Assembly: GCA_016715865.1 (NCBI GenBank)
Contig: JADJXM010000005.1
Coordinates: forward strand, 186,001 to 250,000
Reading direction: 5' to 3'
DNA from: Acidobacteriota bacterium
Lineage (GTDB): Bacteria; Acidobacteriota; Blastocatellia; RBC074
Length of the DNA: 64,000 nucleotides
Within the stretch, counting starts at the first letter, position 1, and each line of letters opens with the position of its first letter. Shown here one piece after another: positions 28,424 to 37,959 of the stretch. Both the position numbers and the translations under genes were made by a program. The notes beneath the pieces were generated by a model. That model did no database searches, was not told where the DNA came from, and saw only the letters and a program-made list of their open reading frames with translations.

Positions 28424-29677
28424 TCAGTTCTCCCAGGGTATATTTCCCTGTTTCTTGAGCGCTGTTGTATTTAACAATTCAGTGTATTGTTTCAGGTGGG
28501 CATCTCTGGACCACCATTGCAGAAACGATCGATAGCCCTTTTCCCCGAGTTCCTTACCAATAGCCGGGGAATTGTGCAGGCGATGGATTGCAGAGAGAAG
28601 TTCGTCGTCGGTCTGATAAATAAATCCTCCCCCGCTTTCCTGTACGACCTCAGGCAGGGCTCCGAGGTTATGAACTATGACCGGGGTTTTGCGTGCGAAT
28701 GCCTCAATGATGATGATGCCGAAAGTTTCATACGTGAGAGATGGAACCAGACAGGCAAGAGCGTGAACGTATAAAGCCCCGAGCTCCTTTTGCGGCAGCC
28801 CGCCGAGAAACTTTATACGCTGGTTGCCCGCAGCCATGGCTCGAAGCTGACTGCCGTAAGTGCCGGTGCCGGCAACCAGCAGATCGCAATCCTCAACCCG
28901 ATCCCAGATCCTGATCAGTTTTTGCAGGCCCTTAATCTCTTCAAGCCTGCCGACGAAGAGAAAGTACGGCCGTTCCTGCGGCCTCGGCTCGGGGTCCTGC
29001 CAGTCGCTGTCGATCCGATCGATGAAATATGGCAGATGCCCAACGGGGTAGGGAAAACCACGTTCGGCATGCATACGCGAGGTAAACCTGCTGGGAGAGA
29101 CAAACTGATCTATATGGCTGCCTGCTTCGGTCAACATTGATGTGTAACGCCAGAGCTGAGGCGGTCGCTTGCCCATCAATGTGCAACACAGGCATTCGGG
29201 CTTTTCACAGGGTCTGCTATTGAACTTCCAGAGCACATGCATCGGGCAAATCAGCCAGTGTTCATGTGTTGTATAAATTTTGACAGGCTGACTGCCCGGC
29301 GACTCTAACTTAAGTATCTCGGGACCGAGCAGCGAGATATTGTGAAAGTGAATGACATCGTACGTGTTGCTCTTAAGGAGCTCATGAATCTGCCTGGTTT
29401 TCAAGAAAGGTCTGCCCGTCTGTTGCGTCAGGAATGGGGATAAAGCGCCATACCCGCTGCGCAGCCCATGGATTCTCACTCTGGGGTGAGGCTTAAACTG
29501 AATTTCCGGTTCCCCGGGGTGGAGCAAATGGTATGAATCCAGACAATGAACGACATCAACCTGATGGCCGGCATCGCCCAGCGCATGGCAAAGCCGGTAA
29601 AGGTACATTGCATCACCGCCAAAACTGTATGGTGGATAGAATGTCGTCAGATGCAGGAAATTGATTGGCCGGCTCAT
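28424..29677 (-). CDS. GT4 glycosyltransferase
   Basis: A 417-residue GT-B enzyme. The N-terminal acceptor domain begins NFLHLTTFYPPYSFGGDAMY, typical of glycosyltransferase family 4 (Glyco_transf_4 plus Glycos_transf_1). The donor half has YFLFVGRLEEIKGLQKLI, a K-loop-like site, and the C-terminal E-x7-E type motif SLTYETFGIIIIEAFA. A Cys-rich segment (CPMHVLWKFNSRPCEKPECLCC) sits in the middle; I read it as a known insertion in some GT4 enzymes acting with UDP-sugars, without further proof. Its start overlaps the end of the next GT4 gene by 4 bases, so the two are probably co-translated. Confidence 0.9.
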   Translation of the reverse strand: MSRPINFLHLTTFYPPYSFGGDAMYLYRLCHALGDAGHQVDVVHCLDSYHLLHPGEPEIQFKPHPRVRIHGLRSGYGALSPFLTQQTGRPFLKTRQIHELLKSNTYDVIHFHNISLLGPEILKLESPGSQPVKIYTTHEHWLICPMHVLWKFNSRPCEKPECLCCTLMGKRPPQLWRYTSMLTEAGSHIDQFVSPSRFTSRMHAERGFPYPVGHLPYFIDRIDSDWQDPEPRPQERPYFLFVGRLEEIKGLQKLIRIWDRVEDCDLLVAGTGTYGSQLRAMAAGNQRIKFLGGLPQKELGALYVHALACLVPSLTYETFGIIIIEAFARKTPVIVHNLGALPEVVQESGGGFIYQTDDELLSAIHRLHNSPAIGKELGEKGYRSFLQWWSRDAHLKQYTELLNTTALKKQGNIPWEN

Positions 29678-30846
29678 TTTGCTCCGACCTTTCGAATAAC
29701 ATCAATCATTTGGCGCGCGGCTGCTTTCCATGTCAGAGCGGCGGCTGCGGCAATACCGGCGCTGCGCATTTCCGCACGCAGTTCAGTGGAACCTGTAACT
29801 CTCCTGAGCGCTGAGACCAGTTCGGAAGGGTTTGTCGGATTTATAAAGACGCTTCCGTTGCCAAGCAGTTCTGGCAGCGGGCTTTCAGTTGTGGCAATAA
29901 CCGGACACCCGCTGGCGGCGGCTTCGACAGCCGGCAACCCGAATCCTTCCATCAATGACGGGAGCACCAGAACCGTTCCCAGATTGAGCAGCACAACCAG
30001 ATCTTCATCGGGCAGATAGCCTGTGAAAATGACGCGATCGCTCAGCCCCATCTCTTCAACCTGGCGTTTGATGATTCCGAAATAGCTGTGAAAGACCTCC
30101 CGCTGATACTCGCCGACCATGATCAGTTTAAGATCCGCGAAAGCCTGCTCAGACGTGAGGGCTCGAAATGCCGAGACCAGCGCTTCGAGATTCTTATGCG
30201 GATTGAACCCACCGACATAAATGATCAGGCGCTGGTCAGGTTTGATACCCAGTTCCTGCAGACGTGTAGTGGGTTGGGGCTGTGCGATAGGTCTAAAAAT
30301 CGGATCACCTGCTTCGCCCACGACGAAGATCCGCTCCGGCGAAATCCTGAAGTGCGCCAGAATTCCGCGCCGGGAATACTCCGAGACGGTGACGATGGCA
30401 TCCGCCTGAAAGCGACCGAGTGCGACTTTGCTCTTCCAGAAGAGCCGCGCGGCAACGCCGGGTACTGTCATTTGCGGGAAGGTTTCGGCAATCACATCAT
30501 GAATCATGACGATCTTCCGCGCGCGGGTGAAAACCGGCACAAAGCTGTAGACAGTGGGGAAGAGCAGCAGATCGAAGCTCTTGTCGGACAGCGCACGGCT
30601 CATGCGCATCATATCGCCGGCCGACCGGCGCCCGCCGGCAGCCGCAGCGAGTGTCGTCGGAGCGCCGGCGCTGACAATTCTCACATCCGCGTTCGCCGGC
30701 AAAAATCTGATCGATTCCGGCGCATCAGTGATAAATGTATAACTGTTATCCTGATCTTCCATGAGCATGGCGCTTAGCAAAGCCCTGGCATGGCGCCCAT
30801 ACCCGCGTGAATTGGCTGCACTTGTCGCATCTACTCCGATTCTCAT
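29674..30846 (-). CDS. GT4 glycosyltransferase
   Basis: A 390-residue GT-B enzyme of family GT4. Its N-terminus MRIGVDATSAANSRGYGRHA resembles the WbaZ/mannosyltransferase-type members, and the donor-binding half has LIIYVGGFNPHKNLEALV, GYLPDEDLVVLLNLG and LPSLMEGFGLPAVEAAASGCPV. It belongs to the cytoplasmic assembly of the glycan repeat unit. It overlaps the following GT4 gene by 4 bases and starts 4 bases after the hydrolase gene, all in one transcript. Donor sugar is not predictable. Confidence 0.9.
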   Translation of the reverse strand: MRIGVDATSAANSRGYGRHARALLSAMLMEDQDNSYTFITDAPESIRFLPANADVRIVSAGAPTTLAAAAGGRRSAGDMMRMSRALSDKSFDLLLFPTVYSFVPVFTRARKIVMIHDVIAETFPQMTVPGVAARLFWKSKVALGRFQADAIVTVSEYSRRGILAHFRISPERIFVVGEAGDPIFRPIAQPQPTTRLQELGIKPDQRLIIYVGGFNPHKNLEALVSAFRALTSEQAFADLKLIMVGEYQREVFHSYFGIIKRQVEEMGLSDRVIFTGYLPDEDLVVLLNLGTVLVLPSLMEGFGLPAVEAAASGCPVIATTESPLPELLGNGSVFINPTNPSELVSALRRVTGSTELRAEMRSAGIAAAAALTWKAAARQMIDVIRKVGAK

Positions 30847-30850
30847 GAAA

Positions 30851-31759
30851 TCACATCAATTTCTTCTTTGCTCTGGCGGCTTCGACAAGTTCACGAATTG
30901 CCTTGATCACCAGCTCAGGCTGATCTTTCTGGATGAAGTGACCACTTTTTTCAGCCATGATCTGCCGGGATCCGGGAATAAGCCTGACTAGCGATGACTG
31001 CAATTCCTGATGAATCTGTTCACTCCGATCGTAATTCGCCTTTTTATGATCGATCCCGGCGGTGATTATTACCGTCGGGATGGAAGGCAAGCTCCTCGCC
31101 AGCTTTACCTGATGAGCGCTGGCGAACATATCGACTCGCTCCTCGTTCTCACCACGTTCGTGGCGAATATATTGAATGCGTTTCTCGGCAGGCATCAGCT
31201 CAGCGTAGCGCATGAACTGCTCTTCGTGAGATGGATCAATGAGCACCATACCGACGACTTCATCCGGGTATTGACAGGCAAACAACCGCGCATTCAACCC
31301 TCCGAATGAATGACCGACAAGTATGTAAGGTTTCGCCACGTTGGCGCGTATTAGCAGGTTATGTAAATCATTTATGATTTGTCGGGTGGTTCGCGGAAAT
31401 GATACCGGATCACTCTCGCCGACTCCGGCGCGGTCGTAGACGGCGACTCCGGTTACTTTTGCCATTTCGTTGGGAATAGAGCCCCAGGTATCCCTGGTCT
31501 GAGACAATCCTGGCTCGAAAACGACTGTCGGCCCACCTTCACCTTTTTGTTCGATGCGCATGTAATGGCCGTCGATGTCGATCAGATCACCGGTGAAAAT
31601 CAGCCAGGCGCGTTCGATCCTGCGTTCTCCTCCTTTGATCAGTCGTTGCGGACCCCAAGCCAGTACGATACTTGTCAAAGAGGCCATCAAAATGATGGAT
31701 AGAATCATTAAGAAGCGTTTCCGGTGAGGATGGGAAGGCTTCATATGGGGGAGATTCAT
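30851..31759 (-). CDS. membrane-anchored alpha/beta hydrolase
   Basis: A 302-residue hydrolase with an N-terminal hydrophobic segment (residues 16-35), then the alpha/beta core: FEPGLSQTRDTW oxyanion region, VYDRAGVGESD, nucleophile Ser151 in VGHSFGGL, a likely Asp in TAGIDHKKA and the catalytic His in EKSGHFIQ. The anchor would place it at the periplasmic face. Within a glycan block it might remove or transfer acyl groups, but many such hydrolases are general esterases. It precedes the GT4 gene by 4 bases. Confidence 0.85.
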   Translation of the reverse strand: MNLPHMKPSHPHRKRFLMILSIILMASLTSIVLAWGPQRLIKGGERRIERAWLIFTGDLIDIDGHYMRIEQKGEGGPTVVFEPGLSQTRDTWGSIPNEMAKVTGVAVYDRAGVGESDPVSFPRTTRQIINDLHNLLIRANVAKPYILVGHSFGGLNARLFACQYPDEVVGMVLIDPSHEEQFMRYAELMPAEKRIQYIRHERGENEERVDMFASAHQVKLARSLPSIPTVIITAGIDHKKANYDRSEQIHQELQSSLVRLIPGSRQIMAEKSGHFIQKDQPELVIKAIRELVEAARAKKKLM

Positions 31760-31830
31760 AGTGAAGTCCTATTCTTAGATGTTAAATATCAAACAATTAG
31801 ATGTGAATCATGGATGGGGCTTGAAAGCTG

Positions 31831-32610
31831 TTATTTCCGGGGCATTTTCCAGGGAGCTTTGCCGCTCGCCCACATTGTTTCGAGCAACTTTTTCTCGCGC
31901 AGGGTGTCCATCGGTTGCCAGAAACCGTCGTGGCGGTAAACCATCAGCTGATCGTCGGCTGCCAGACGTTCGAGCGGTTCGCGTTCAAGAATTGTTTCAT
32001 CACTATCGAGATAATCGAAGATGCCCGGTTCGAATACGAAGAATCCGCCGTTGATCCAGCCTTCACCGGTTTGAGGTTTTTCGGTGAACTCTACAACGCG
32101 ATTTCCGTCGGTCACCAGACCGCCGAAACGTGCCGGCGGTCTCACGCCAGTGATTGTCGCCAGTCGTCCATGAGAGCGGTGAAATTCAACCAGAGCCGTG
32201 ATATCGATATTTCCCAGACAGTCGCCATACGCGACCATAACAGGTCCGTCCTCGACCCATGGACGGAGTCGCCTGATTCTGCCGCCGGTCATTGTCTCGA
32301 TTCCTGTATCGATCAGTCCGACATGCCAGTCGACGCTGTTTGAATTGACCACTTTGCGCGATCCGCATTGCAGATCGATGAAGTAGTCGCTGTGATGTAC
32401 TAAAAACCGGTCGAAATATTCCTTGATCATCTCGCCTTTGTATCCGCAGGCGACAAGAAAATCCTTGTATCCATGGGCAGCATATATCTGCATGATATGC
32501 CAGAGAACCGGTTTGCCGCCGATTTCGATCATCGGTTTGGGGCGCAAAGTTGTCTCTTCCGCCAGGCGCGTTCCGAATCCACCGGCAAGAATGATCACTT
32601 TCATCGTCAT
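31831..32610 (-). CDS. rfbF: glucose-1-phosphate cytidylyltransferase
   Basis: A 259-residue nucleotidyltransferase making CDP-glucose from CTP and glucose-1-phosphate, the entry to CDP-linked deoxysugars. The signature LAGGFGTRLAEETTLRPKPM is at residues 8-27, with the family-typical HYFIDLQ-like DYFIDLQ, VAYGDCLGNIDI and GWINGGFFVFEPG following. Length is normal for RfbF. The first ATG overlaps the stop codon of the methyltransferase gene (ATGA), and a second ATG two codons on is also possible. No CDP-glucose 4,6-dehydratase or RfbH is present in the window. Confidence 0.93.
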   Translation of the reverse strand: MTMKVIILAGGFGTRLAEETTLRPKPMIEIGGKPVLWHIMQIYAAHGYKDFLVACGYKGEMIKEYFDRFLVHHSDYFIDLQCGSRKVVNSNSVDWHVGLIDTGIETMTGGRIRRLRPWVEDGPVMVAYGDCLGNIDITALVEFHRSHGRLATITGVRPPARFGGLVTDGNRVVEFTEKPQTGEGWINGGFFVFEPGIFDYLDSDETILEREPLERLAADDQLMVYRHDGFWQPMDTLREKKLLETMWASGKAPWKMPRK

Positions 32611-33845
32611 ATCACTTCGGGAACCGGAATTGGAATAATGAACCGGCCGCCGCGATTCCGATATTCCTGCTGCTGGCGCATGATCTCTTCGGCGAAATTC
32701 CAGGCCAGAATCAGAACAAAATCCGGCTGCCGTTCAAGCAATGTCTCAGCCGGAAGAACCGGAATGTGAGTGCCCGGAGTCAGCAGGCCGATCTTGAGCG
32801 GGCTCTTGTCGACTGTATACGGGAGTAACTCGGTCGTGATGCCGCAATAGTTCAAAAGCGTGTTTCCTTTGGCCGGGGCGCCGTACCCGGCTACGGTCTT
32901 GCCTTCGGCCTTGATCTTTTGCAGGAGCGAGACGATAGCCTTGCGATTGCCGGCAACATCCTGAGCGAGTTTTTCGTAAGTCGCGAAATTGCTCATCCCG
33001 GCGCGTTTCTCTTCTTCGATCATGGCCAGAGCGTCAGGGCTGTGGTCGTCGTGCTGTGACTTGAGCCCGGCATACATGCGCAGAGTGCCTCCGTGGACTG
33101 GAAGGTGATCAATTCGTGTGATGACCAGGCCCGAGGATTCGCAGAGCTGTTTGAGCGATGTCGCCGAAAAGTAACAGTGGTGTTCGTGATAGACGGTGTC
33201 ATAGGCCAATCGATCGATCAGATCGCCGAGGTATGGCGCCTCGATCATGACCATTCCGTCATCGGCGAGCAGAGCCGCACAGCCGCGCAGAAACGCCTGA
33301 GTGTCATCGACGTGAGCGAGGACGTTGTTTCCGATGATCGCTTTGGCCGGGCCATAATCACGTCGCACTTCATCGGCTGTCTTCGGGTTAAAAAACTTGT
33401 TGACCGTCTCGACTCCGCGATTCGTCGCGATCTCTGCGATATTGGTCGCCGGTTCGACGCCCAGAGTCCTGACATTGTATGGCTGAAAGCAGGTCAGCAG
33501 GCTTCCATCATTGCTGGCGATCTCGACTACCAGATCCTCCTGCCCCAGATTGAGCAGATCAACGACCACACGTGCATACTCGCGGTTATGAATGGCAATG
33601 GTCTCGGATGTTCCTGTGACGTATAAATAATGACGAAACAATACTTCCGGATCGATGACGTCAAGGATCTGGACCAGCGAACAATCGGCGCAAAAATAGA
33701 CATCCAGCGGATATCGCGGCTCGTCGGCAAATTCGTCGGATGAGTGAAGAAACGAGTTAGCCAGCGGCATGTTGCCGAGCGGCAGAAACGGCCACAGGCG
33801 TTCACCGCCGCATGCCCGGCAGGTGGTCCGTTTATAATGAATCAT
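32607..33845 (-). CDS. sugar C-methyltransferase (TylC3/NovU-like)
   Basis: A 412-residue SAM-dependent methyltransferase with three parts. The N-terminal zinc-binding domain has Cys9, Cys12, Cys52 and Cys55 (CRACG and CADC). A central Rossmann domain has VVEIASNDGSLL for SAM binding and NNVLAHVDD. The C-terminal domain contains YGAPAKGNTLLNYC. This is the Methyltransf_13/11/14 arrangement of enzymes that add a methyl to C-3 of NDP-4-keto-deoxysugars, as in mycarose or novobiose. It overlaps the CDP-glucose synthase by 4 bases, so a CDP-linked branched sugar is a reasonable inference. Confidence 0.9.
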   Translation of the reverse strand: MIHYKRTTCRACGGERLWPFLPLGNMPLANSFLHSSDEFADEPRYPLDVYFCADCSLVQILDVIDPEVLFRHYLYVTGTSETIAIHNREYARVVVDLLNLGQEDLVVEIASNDGSLLTCFQPYNVRTLGVEPATNIAEIATNRGVETVNKFFNPKTADEVRRDYGPAKAIIGNNVLAHVDDTQAFLRGCAALLADDGMVMIEAPYLGDLIDRLAYDTVYHEHHCYFSATSLKQLCESSGLVITRIDHLPVHGGTLRMYAGLKSQHDDHSPDALAMIEEEKRAGMSNFATYEKLAQDVAGNRKAIVSLLQKIKAEGKTVAGYGAPAKGNTLLNYCGITTELLPYTVDKSPLKIGLLTPGTHIPVLPAETLLERQPDFVLILAWNFAEEIMRQQQEYRNRGGRFIIPIPVPEVI

Positions 33846-33884
33846 ATGAACTTGCTCCTTACGGCACGATGATTTTGAAACCTG

Positions 33885-34673
33885 TCAGCTTCGGGGTGTT
33901 GGTTCGAAACCGGGGTTAACGTGAGTGGCATTCGAGTAAACGGGCGCCTTCAGTTCACGACGCCAACTGCTTGAAAACCTGAAGGCGAGCAGGGCGGTGA
34001 AGAATTCCCAGCAGGTCTCGGCCCGAACGTGTGAGAGTCCGTTGCCGCGCATTCGGCCGAAAACATTAAACTCGATTATTTTTATTCCAATGTAATGGGC
34101 CTTGATCAGCAGTTCTGGATCGAGCAGCCAGCCCTTCGATTTAAGGCCGAGGGCGAGCATCAACTCGCGCGGCATTATCTTTGGAGAACCGTTCACGTCG
34201 ATCGATCCGAAACCAGGCCAGAGCATCTGGACCATTAAATTGTAAGCGATCGAGACAATCTTCCTGTTCCATCCATCAAGCCGGAACCGGCGCCTGACTT
34301 TGGCGATGACATTGCTTCCGCTGGCAATTGCGGCATCCAGCAGACGCACTACGTCTTCGGCATCGACCTGACCGTCCGCCGGTATGATCCCCACCCATTC
34401 TCCTGTGCAGACCGGGATACCGCACAAAACGCCGTAACCGTAGCCCTCGTTCTTTTCGACACGATGGTGGACGATCGAAGGATTCTCGCCGGCCATCTGT
34501 CTGATTATTTCACCTGTACGATCGGATGATCCGTTATCAACGGCGACCAGTTCCAGGCGGTAGCCGGCTTTTTCGAATGCGGACACAAGCCGGGGGATTG
34601 TATATCCGATGATCGCTTCCTCGTTGTAACAAGGCATAATCAGCGAGAGATCCGGAACAGGGTTTGTGTTCAT
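33885..34673 (-). CDS. GT2 glycosyltransferase
   Basis: A 262-residue GT-A transferase of the DPM1/DPG synthase type: LSLIMPCYNEEAIIG, DNGSSDRTGEII, a metal site read as IIPADGQVDAEDV and the region SIDVNGSPKIMP. No transmembrane tail is apparent. It may load a sugar onto polyprenyl phosphate. It lies 39 bases before the methyltransferase start and just after the repeat element at 34694. Confidence 0.88.
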   Translation of the reverse strand: MNTNPVPDLSLIMPCYNEEAIIGYTIPRLVSAFEKAGYRLELVAVDNGSSDRTGEIIRQMAGENPSIVHHRVEKNEGYGYGVLCGIPVCTGEWVGIIPADGQVDAEDVVRLLDAAIASGSNVIAKVRRRFRLDGWNRKIVSIAYNLMVQMLWPGFGSIDVNGSPKIMPRELMLALGLKSKGWLLDPELLIKAHYIGIKIIEFNVFGRMRGNGLSHVRAETCWEFFTALLAFRFSSSWRRELKAPVYSNATHVNPGFEPTPRS

Positions 34674-34693
34674 GATGCTTTTCGGCTCCTCAA

Positions 34694-34918
34694 TACTCTG
34701 TATACTAAATTTTCTGGCATTTAAGTTCGGAAGAAATTAATCGCAAAGGCCGCAAAGGGGGCAAAGATATACAGGGAAGATCAGTGTTCGAATTATATCC
34801 AATGGGCAATAATCCGGATATTCATATCACCAAAAAATCTTTGCTCCTTTGCGGTCTCTGCGATTAATTCTTTGCCCCTTTGCGGCCTTTGCGATTAATT
34901 CTTTGCCTTCATTGTTGT
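34694..34918. repeat. MITE-like inverted-repeat element, copy B (right end truncated)
   Basis: The left end TACTCTGTATACTAAATT (34694 on) and TTTAAGTTCGGAAGAAATTAATCGCA are the mirror image of the right end of copy C (56737 backwards). After TCGCAAAGGCCGCAAAGG repeats comes an 80-base centre (AGGGAAGATCAGTGTTCG to CACCAAAAAATCTTTG), nearly identical to copy C and in the same orientation. Complementary CCTTTGCGG repeats then fade out into the 3' end of the radical SAM gene; the expected right outer end is missing. Confidence 0.8.
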
Positions 34919-34921
34919 CAT

Positions 34922-36955
34922 TCAAATTCGAATGAGTTTGCGTCTCAAATCGCGGGCAAACATGGTCCGTGTAAATTTGCCGATCGCCGCCGGATGCTCA
35001 CCGAAGGTCGCGATGCGACTTTCGATCATGGACCTTTGTTCTTGTGGCACCGTTGTCGAAAACAGCTCCGGGTTATCTAATCGATAATCTGAGAGTGATC
35101 TTGTATAACCGTCGTGGCTCCATGCTTCAACATCATAGCGTGTAACATGTTCAGGCTGCCTTTGAAGGCTTTCGCCGAAAGGAGACGAGAGCATGACCGC
35201 ATTCAGGAATCCGAAAACGGCATCCAGTTGTTCGATGGCATGGTCTTGCGGGGCATCTCCCATACCTGCCCTGATTCCGGCCCGTATGCCTGAAAGCAGG
35301 AACTCGAGGGCCTCTTCAAGCACCAGGAATCTGCCGGTCAGGGAGTACTTGCTCAGCAGGTTTCCGCCGAGCGAGCCGTCAACCAATTGATCGAAATGTT
35401 CGCGTGCCCAGGCAAGGCAGGCATCTTTCGAATCGAAAAGCTCCTCCCGGCTTTCTCGCAGGAACTCATCGATCAATTCCTTAAATCTGGCCGGTGCACT
35501 CTCGATCATCCCCTGCAACCGGACAATCAGATCGAAAGCGGAAATACCGTGGTGCCGGGCGAACTCGAACGCTTCCTCGAAATTGCCTTCATAATAATAG
35601 ATGGTCAGTAAAAGGTGAAAGACGCGTGTTTCGAGATAGTCATCGAAGTTGAAAGTCGGTGTTTCGACGACCATCTCTTCGACTTCGACCACAGGCTCGC
35701 CTGTATAATTACCGATGTTTCTGGCGACGACCCGGAATCTGGTTTCAAATCCGTGTTGCCGGCGGCTCTCGGGATTGCTTAAAGGAGCGCCGTGCAGCAG
35801 CATCAGTTGATGCGCCGAGACGCGTTTGACGCCGGCATCGAGCAGGTCGCGAACCGCTTTCATAAACGATTCCCTGCTTTCGCCGGGAAGACAGAGGATG
35901 AGTTCGCCGTAGGACTGCATGCCCTGGGCCTGCACTTCTTTTTGAATCTCGGCATAAGTATCAAGGCTGATGTTCGACCGTTGAATATTCTTCAGAACTT
36001 CCGGATTGAGGGACTGAACGGCAGCCGTCATCGGCATTGCACCGCGTACTTTGCGCATGACACGAATGATTCGTTCTGATTTGTTCTTCCCGGTCGTCGT
36101 GCGGATGTAACGTGGCCAGTGATGTTTATCCTGAAGATAACCCAGGTAATCGGCAATCTCCTCATCGTCGGGATACATGCCGAAATTGTCGTCAGCGAAA
36201 CAAAGCGTGATTTCCGGGCGGACGCGCTCAACAATGTAATCAAGGTCGGCTTTTACGTTTTCGATTGAGTGCCTGTATATTTTGCTGTTGGAAAGCACGC
36301 TGGAATTACAGAACTGGCAGCTGAATGGGCACCCGCGAGCGATCTGCATGAGCGGGAAATATCCCGTGCTGAAGTAATCATCCAGAAGCCCTGCCAGATA
36401 CGGCGAGGGGATTTCGTCCAGATCGAGTATCCGCCCGACATCACCTCCTATGACGAACTCATCGGTTTGCCGGTTGATCCAGATGTTGCCGCGAACCGGC
36501 TCTTCCATCAAGCCTTCAATTTTTCGGCCAGCCTGGCTGAAGCGCTGGATGAGATTTGAGAAAGCGCGTTCACTTTCATAGGTCGCACCGCGCACGGCCA
36601 CATCGATCTCCGGCATACCACTCAGGAATTCCTCCTGCTCAGCCTCCGTCAGCGGAAAATTCGGGCCTCCCATCAATGTCAGCAATTCAGGCTTTCGGGC
36701 TTTGGCATATCGGGCCAGTTGGCGTGAAAGCTCATGATTCCACGAATAACTGCTCAGCCCGAGCACATCCGGCATCGACTTATCAAGAGCCGCTATCAAA
36801 TCCTGTGGTTCGCGGAAAAGCCTGAATTCGAGAGGCTCATCCACTGCCGCATAAGCCTGTGCATAGGTAGCAAGATTGGCAATGTTAAGTGGATAAACGT
36901 CCGAGCTGAAGGTCAACTGGTTGTGGCCGGGATCGGCAAGATATATTCGAATCAT
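34922..36955 (-). CDS. B12-binding-domain radical SAM protein
   Basis: A 677-residue protein. The N-terminal 140 residues form a cobalamin-binding-like fold; LGLSSYSWNHELS is typical of this family, but the DxHxxG cobalamin motif is not seen. The radical SAM site is Cys209, Cys213 and Cys216 in ARGCPFSCQFC, binding the 4Fe-4S cluster. Residues 215-420 are the rest of the barrel (FADDNFGMYPDDEE, GELILCLPGESRESFM). The last 230 residues are a helical tail of unknown role. Members methylate unactivated carbons or rearrange sugars, amino acids and lipids. It overlaps the SDR gene by 4 bases, hinting at a sugar nucleotide substrate. Confidence 0.88.
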   Translation of the reverse strand: MIRIYLADPGHNQLTFSSDVYPLNIANLATYAQAYAAVDEPLEFRLFREPQDLIAALDKSMPDVLGLSSYSWNHELSRQLARYAKARKPELLTLMGGPNFPLTEAEQEEFLSGMPEIDVAVRGATYESERAFSNLIQRFSQAGRKIEGLMEEPVRGNIWINRQTDEFVIGGDVGRILDLDEIPSPYLAGLLDDYFSTGYFPLMQIARGCPFSCQFCNSSVLSNSKIYRHSIENVKADLDYIVERVRPEITLCFADDNFGMYPDDEEIADYLGYLQDKHHWPRYIRTTTGKNKSERIIRVMRKVRGAMPMTAAVQSLNPEVLKNIQRSNISLDTYAEIQKEVQAQGMQSYGELILCLPGESRESFMKAVRDLLDAGVKRVSAHQLMLLHGAPLSNPESRRQHGFETRFRVVARNIGNYTGEPVVEVEEMVVETPTFNFDDYLETRVFHLLLTIYYYEGNFEEAFEFARHHGISAFDLIVRLQGMIESAPARFKELIDEFLRESREELFDSKDACLAWAREHFDQLVDGSLGGNLLSKYSLTGRFLVLEEALEFLLSGIRAGIRAGMGDAPQDHAIEQLDAVFGFLNAVMLSSPFGESLQRQPEHVTRYDVEAWSHDGYTRSLSDYRLDNPELFSTTVPQEQRSMIESRIATFGEHPAAIGKFTRTMFARDLRRKLIRI

Positions 36956-37959
36956 GCATTCTCCTGTTGAGAGCAGCTATTTTGTAATGTTAGAAATGCC
37001 ATCGTATTTCGGATTCCATCCTGGATACTGGTTTCTGGCATCCAGTTCGTCATTTTTTTCAACCTCTCAATTATGACGGGATCGTGATTCATCTCCTCCG
37101 CGCGCTTTGGCAATGCACCGATGAGAAGGGAACCTGGCGGAATTCCCAGAATTTGTGCAGCTGAATCGATGAATTGACTCACCGGAGTCAATTGCCCGGT
37201 CGCGAGATTGACCACTTGACCCGGCAAGCCGCTTGTCAGCCCGAGTCGAAGCAGTCCTTCAGCCACATCCTCGACATAGGTGAAGTCGCGAAGCTGGAGG
37301 CCATCGGTCAGAGCGAGCGGCCGCCGTGTCGATGCAGTCTCGATGAGGGCCGGCAACAGTCGCCCTGCGTGTTCTCCGGGCCCGTAAACTGTAAACAACC
37401 TCGCGGTCACTGCCTGAATGCCTTCACGTTCGCTCAAGACTGTCACCGCTCTCGTGCCGGCGAGTTTCGACCTCCCGTATAAAGTTGTCGGGATCGGCTC
37501 GGTCGTCTCATCCAGATTTCCGGTTGCCAACCCATATTCGAGCGCAGAGCCGACGTGTACCAGTCGACGGCCTCTCCATCCGGGTTGAGTGTATAGACTG
37601 ATCGATTCGCATATCGTTTCAGACAACCGGCCATTGATCAGATAAGCCGTCTCTTCATCACGTTCGGTTCTGTCCACGCCATAGCCGGCCAGGTTGAAGA
37701 CAATCGATGGTCTGACATCGTTTATCGCCTGCCTGAGCGATTCGGATTCGACCAGATCGATTTCAATGATTTCGCCGTGAATATCATATCGGGAAAAAAG
37801 GCCATTCGAAGTCAGTTGATCTCGAACGGCCAGAAAAGTCTGGGCTCCAACCTGATCAAGCATGCGGGCGACCCATCGCCCGATGAAACCTGATGCTCCA
37901 AGCACAAGCGCTCGAACTCCGCGGTATTGTTCTGCGATCGCATTATTCAATTGATTCAA
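36952..37959 (-). CDS. NAD-dependent epimerase/dehydratase (sugar nucleotide)
   Basis: A 335-residue extended SDR. The nucleotide-binding ALVLGASGFIGRWVARML lies at 14-31, an NLAGYGVDRTE segment follows and the catalytic YGRSKLAGTRAV (Tyr-x3-Lys) is intact. RLFTVYGPGEH and FTYVEDVAEGLLRL are typical of NDP-sugar 4-ketoreductases, epimerases and dehydratases. With RfbF and the C-methyltransferase nearby it could be the 4-ketoreductase or 4,6-dehydratase of a CDP-deoxysugar; sequence alone does not separate these. It overlaps both neighbours by 4 bases. Confidence 0.85.
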   Translation of the reverse strand: MNQLNNAIAEQYRGVRALVLGASGFIGRWVARMLDQVGAQTFLAVRDQLTSNGLFSRYDIHGEIIEIDLVESESLRQAINDVRPSIVFNLAGYGVDRTERDEETAYLINGRLSETICESISLYTQPGWRGRRLVHVGSALEYGLATGNLDETTEPIPTTLYGRSKLAGTRAVTVLSEREGIQAVTARLFTVYGPGEHAGRLLPALIETASTRRPLALTDGLQLRDFTYVEDVAEGLLRLGLTSGLPGQVVNLATGQLTPVSQFIDSAAQILGIPPGSLLIGALPKRAEEMNHDPVIIERLKKMTNWMPETSIQDGIRNTMAFLTLQNSCSQQENA

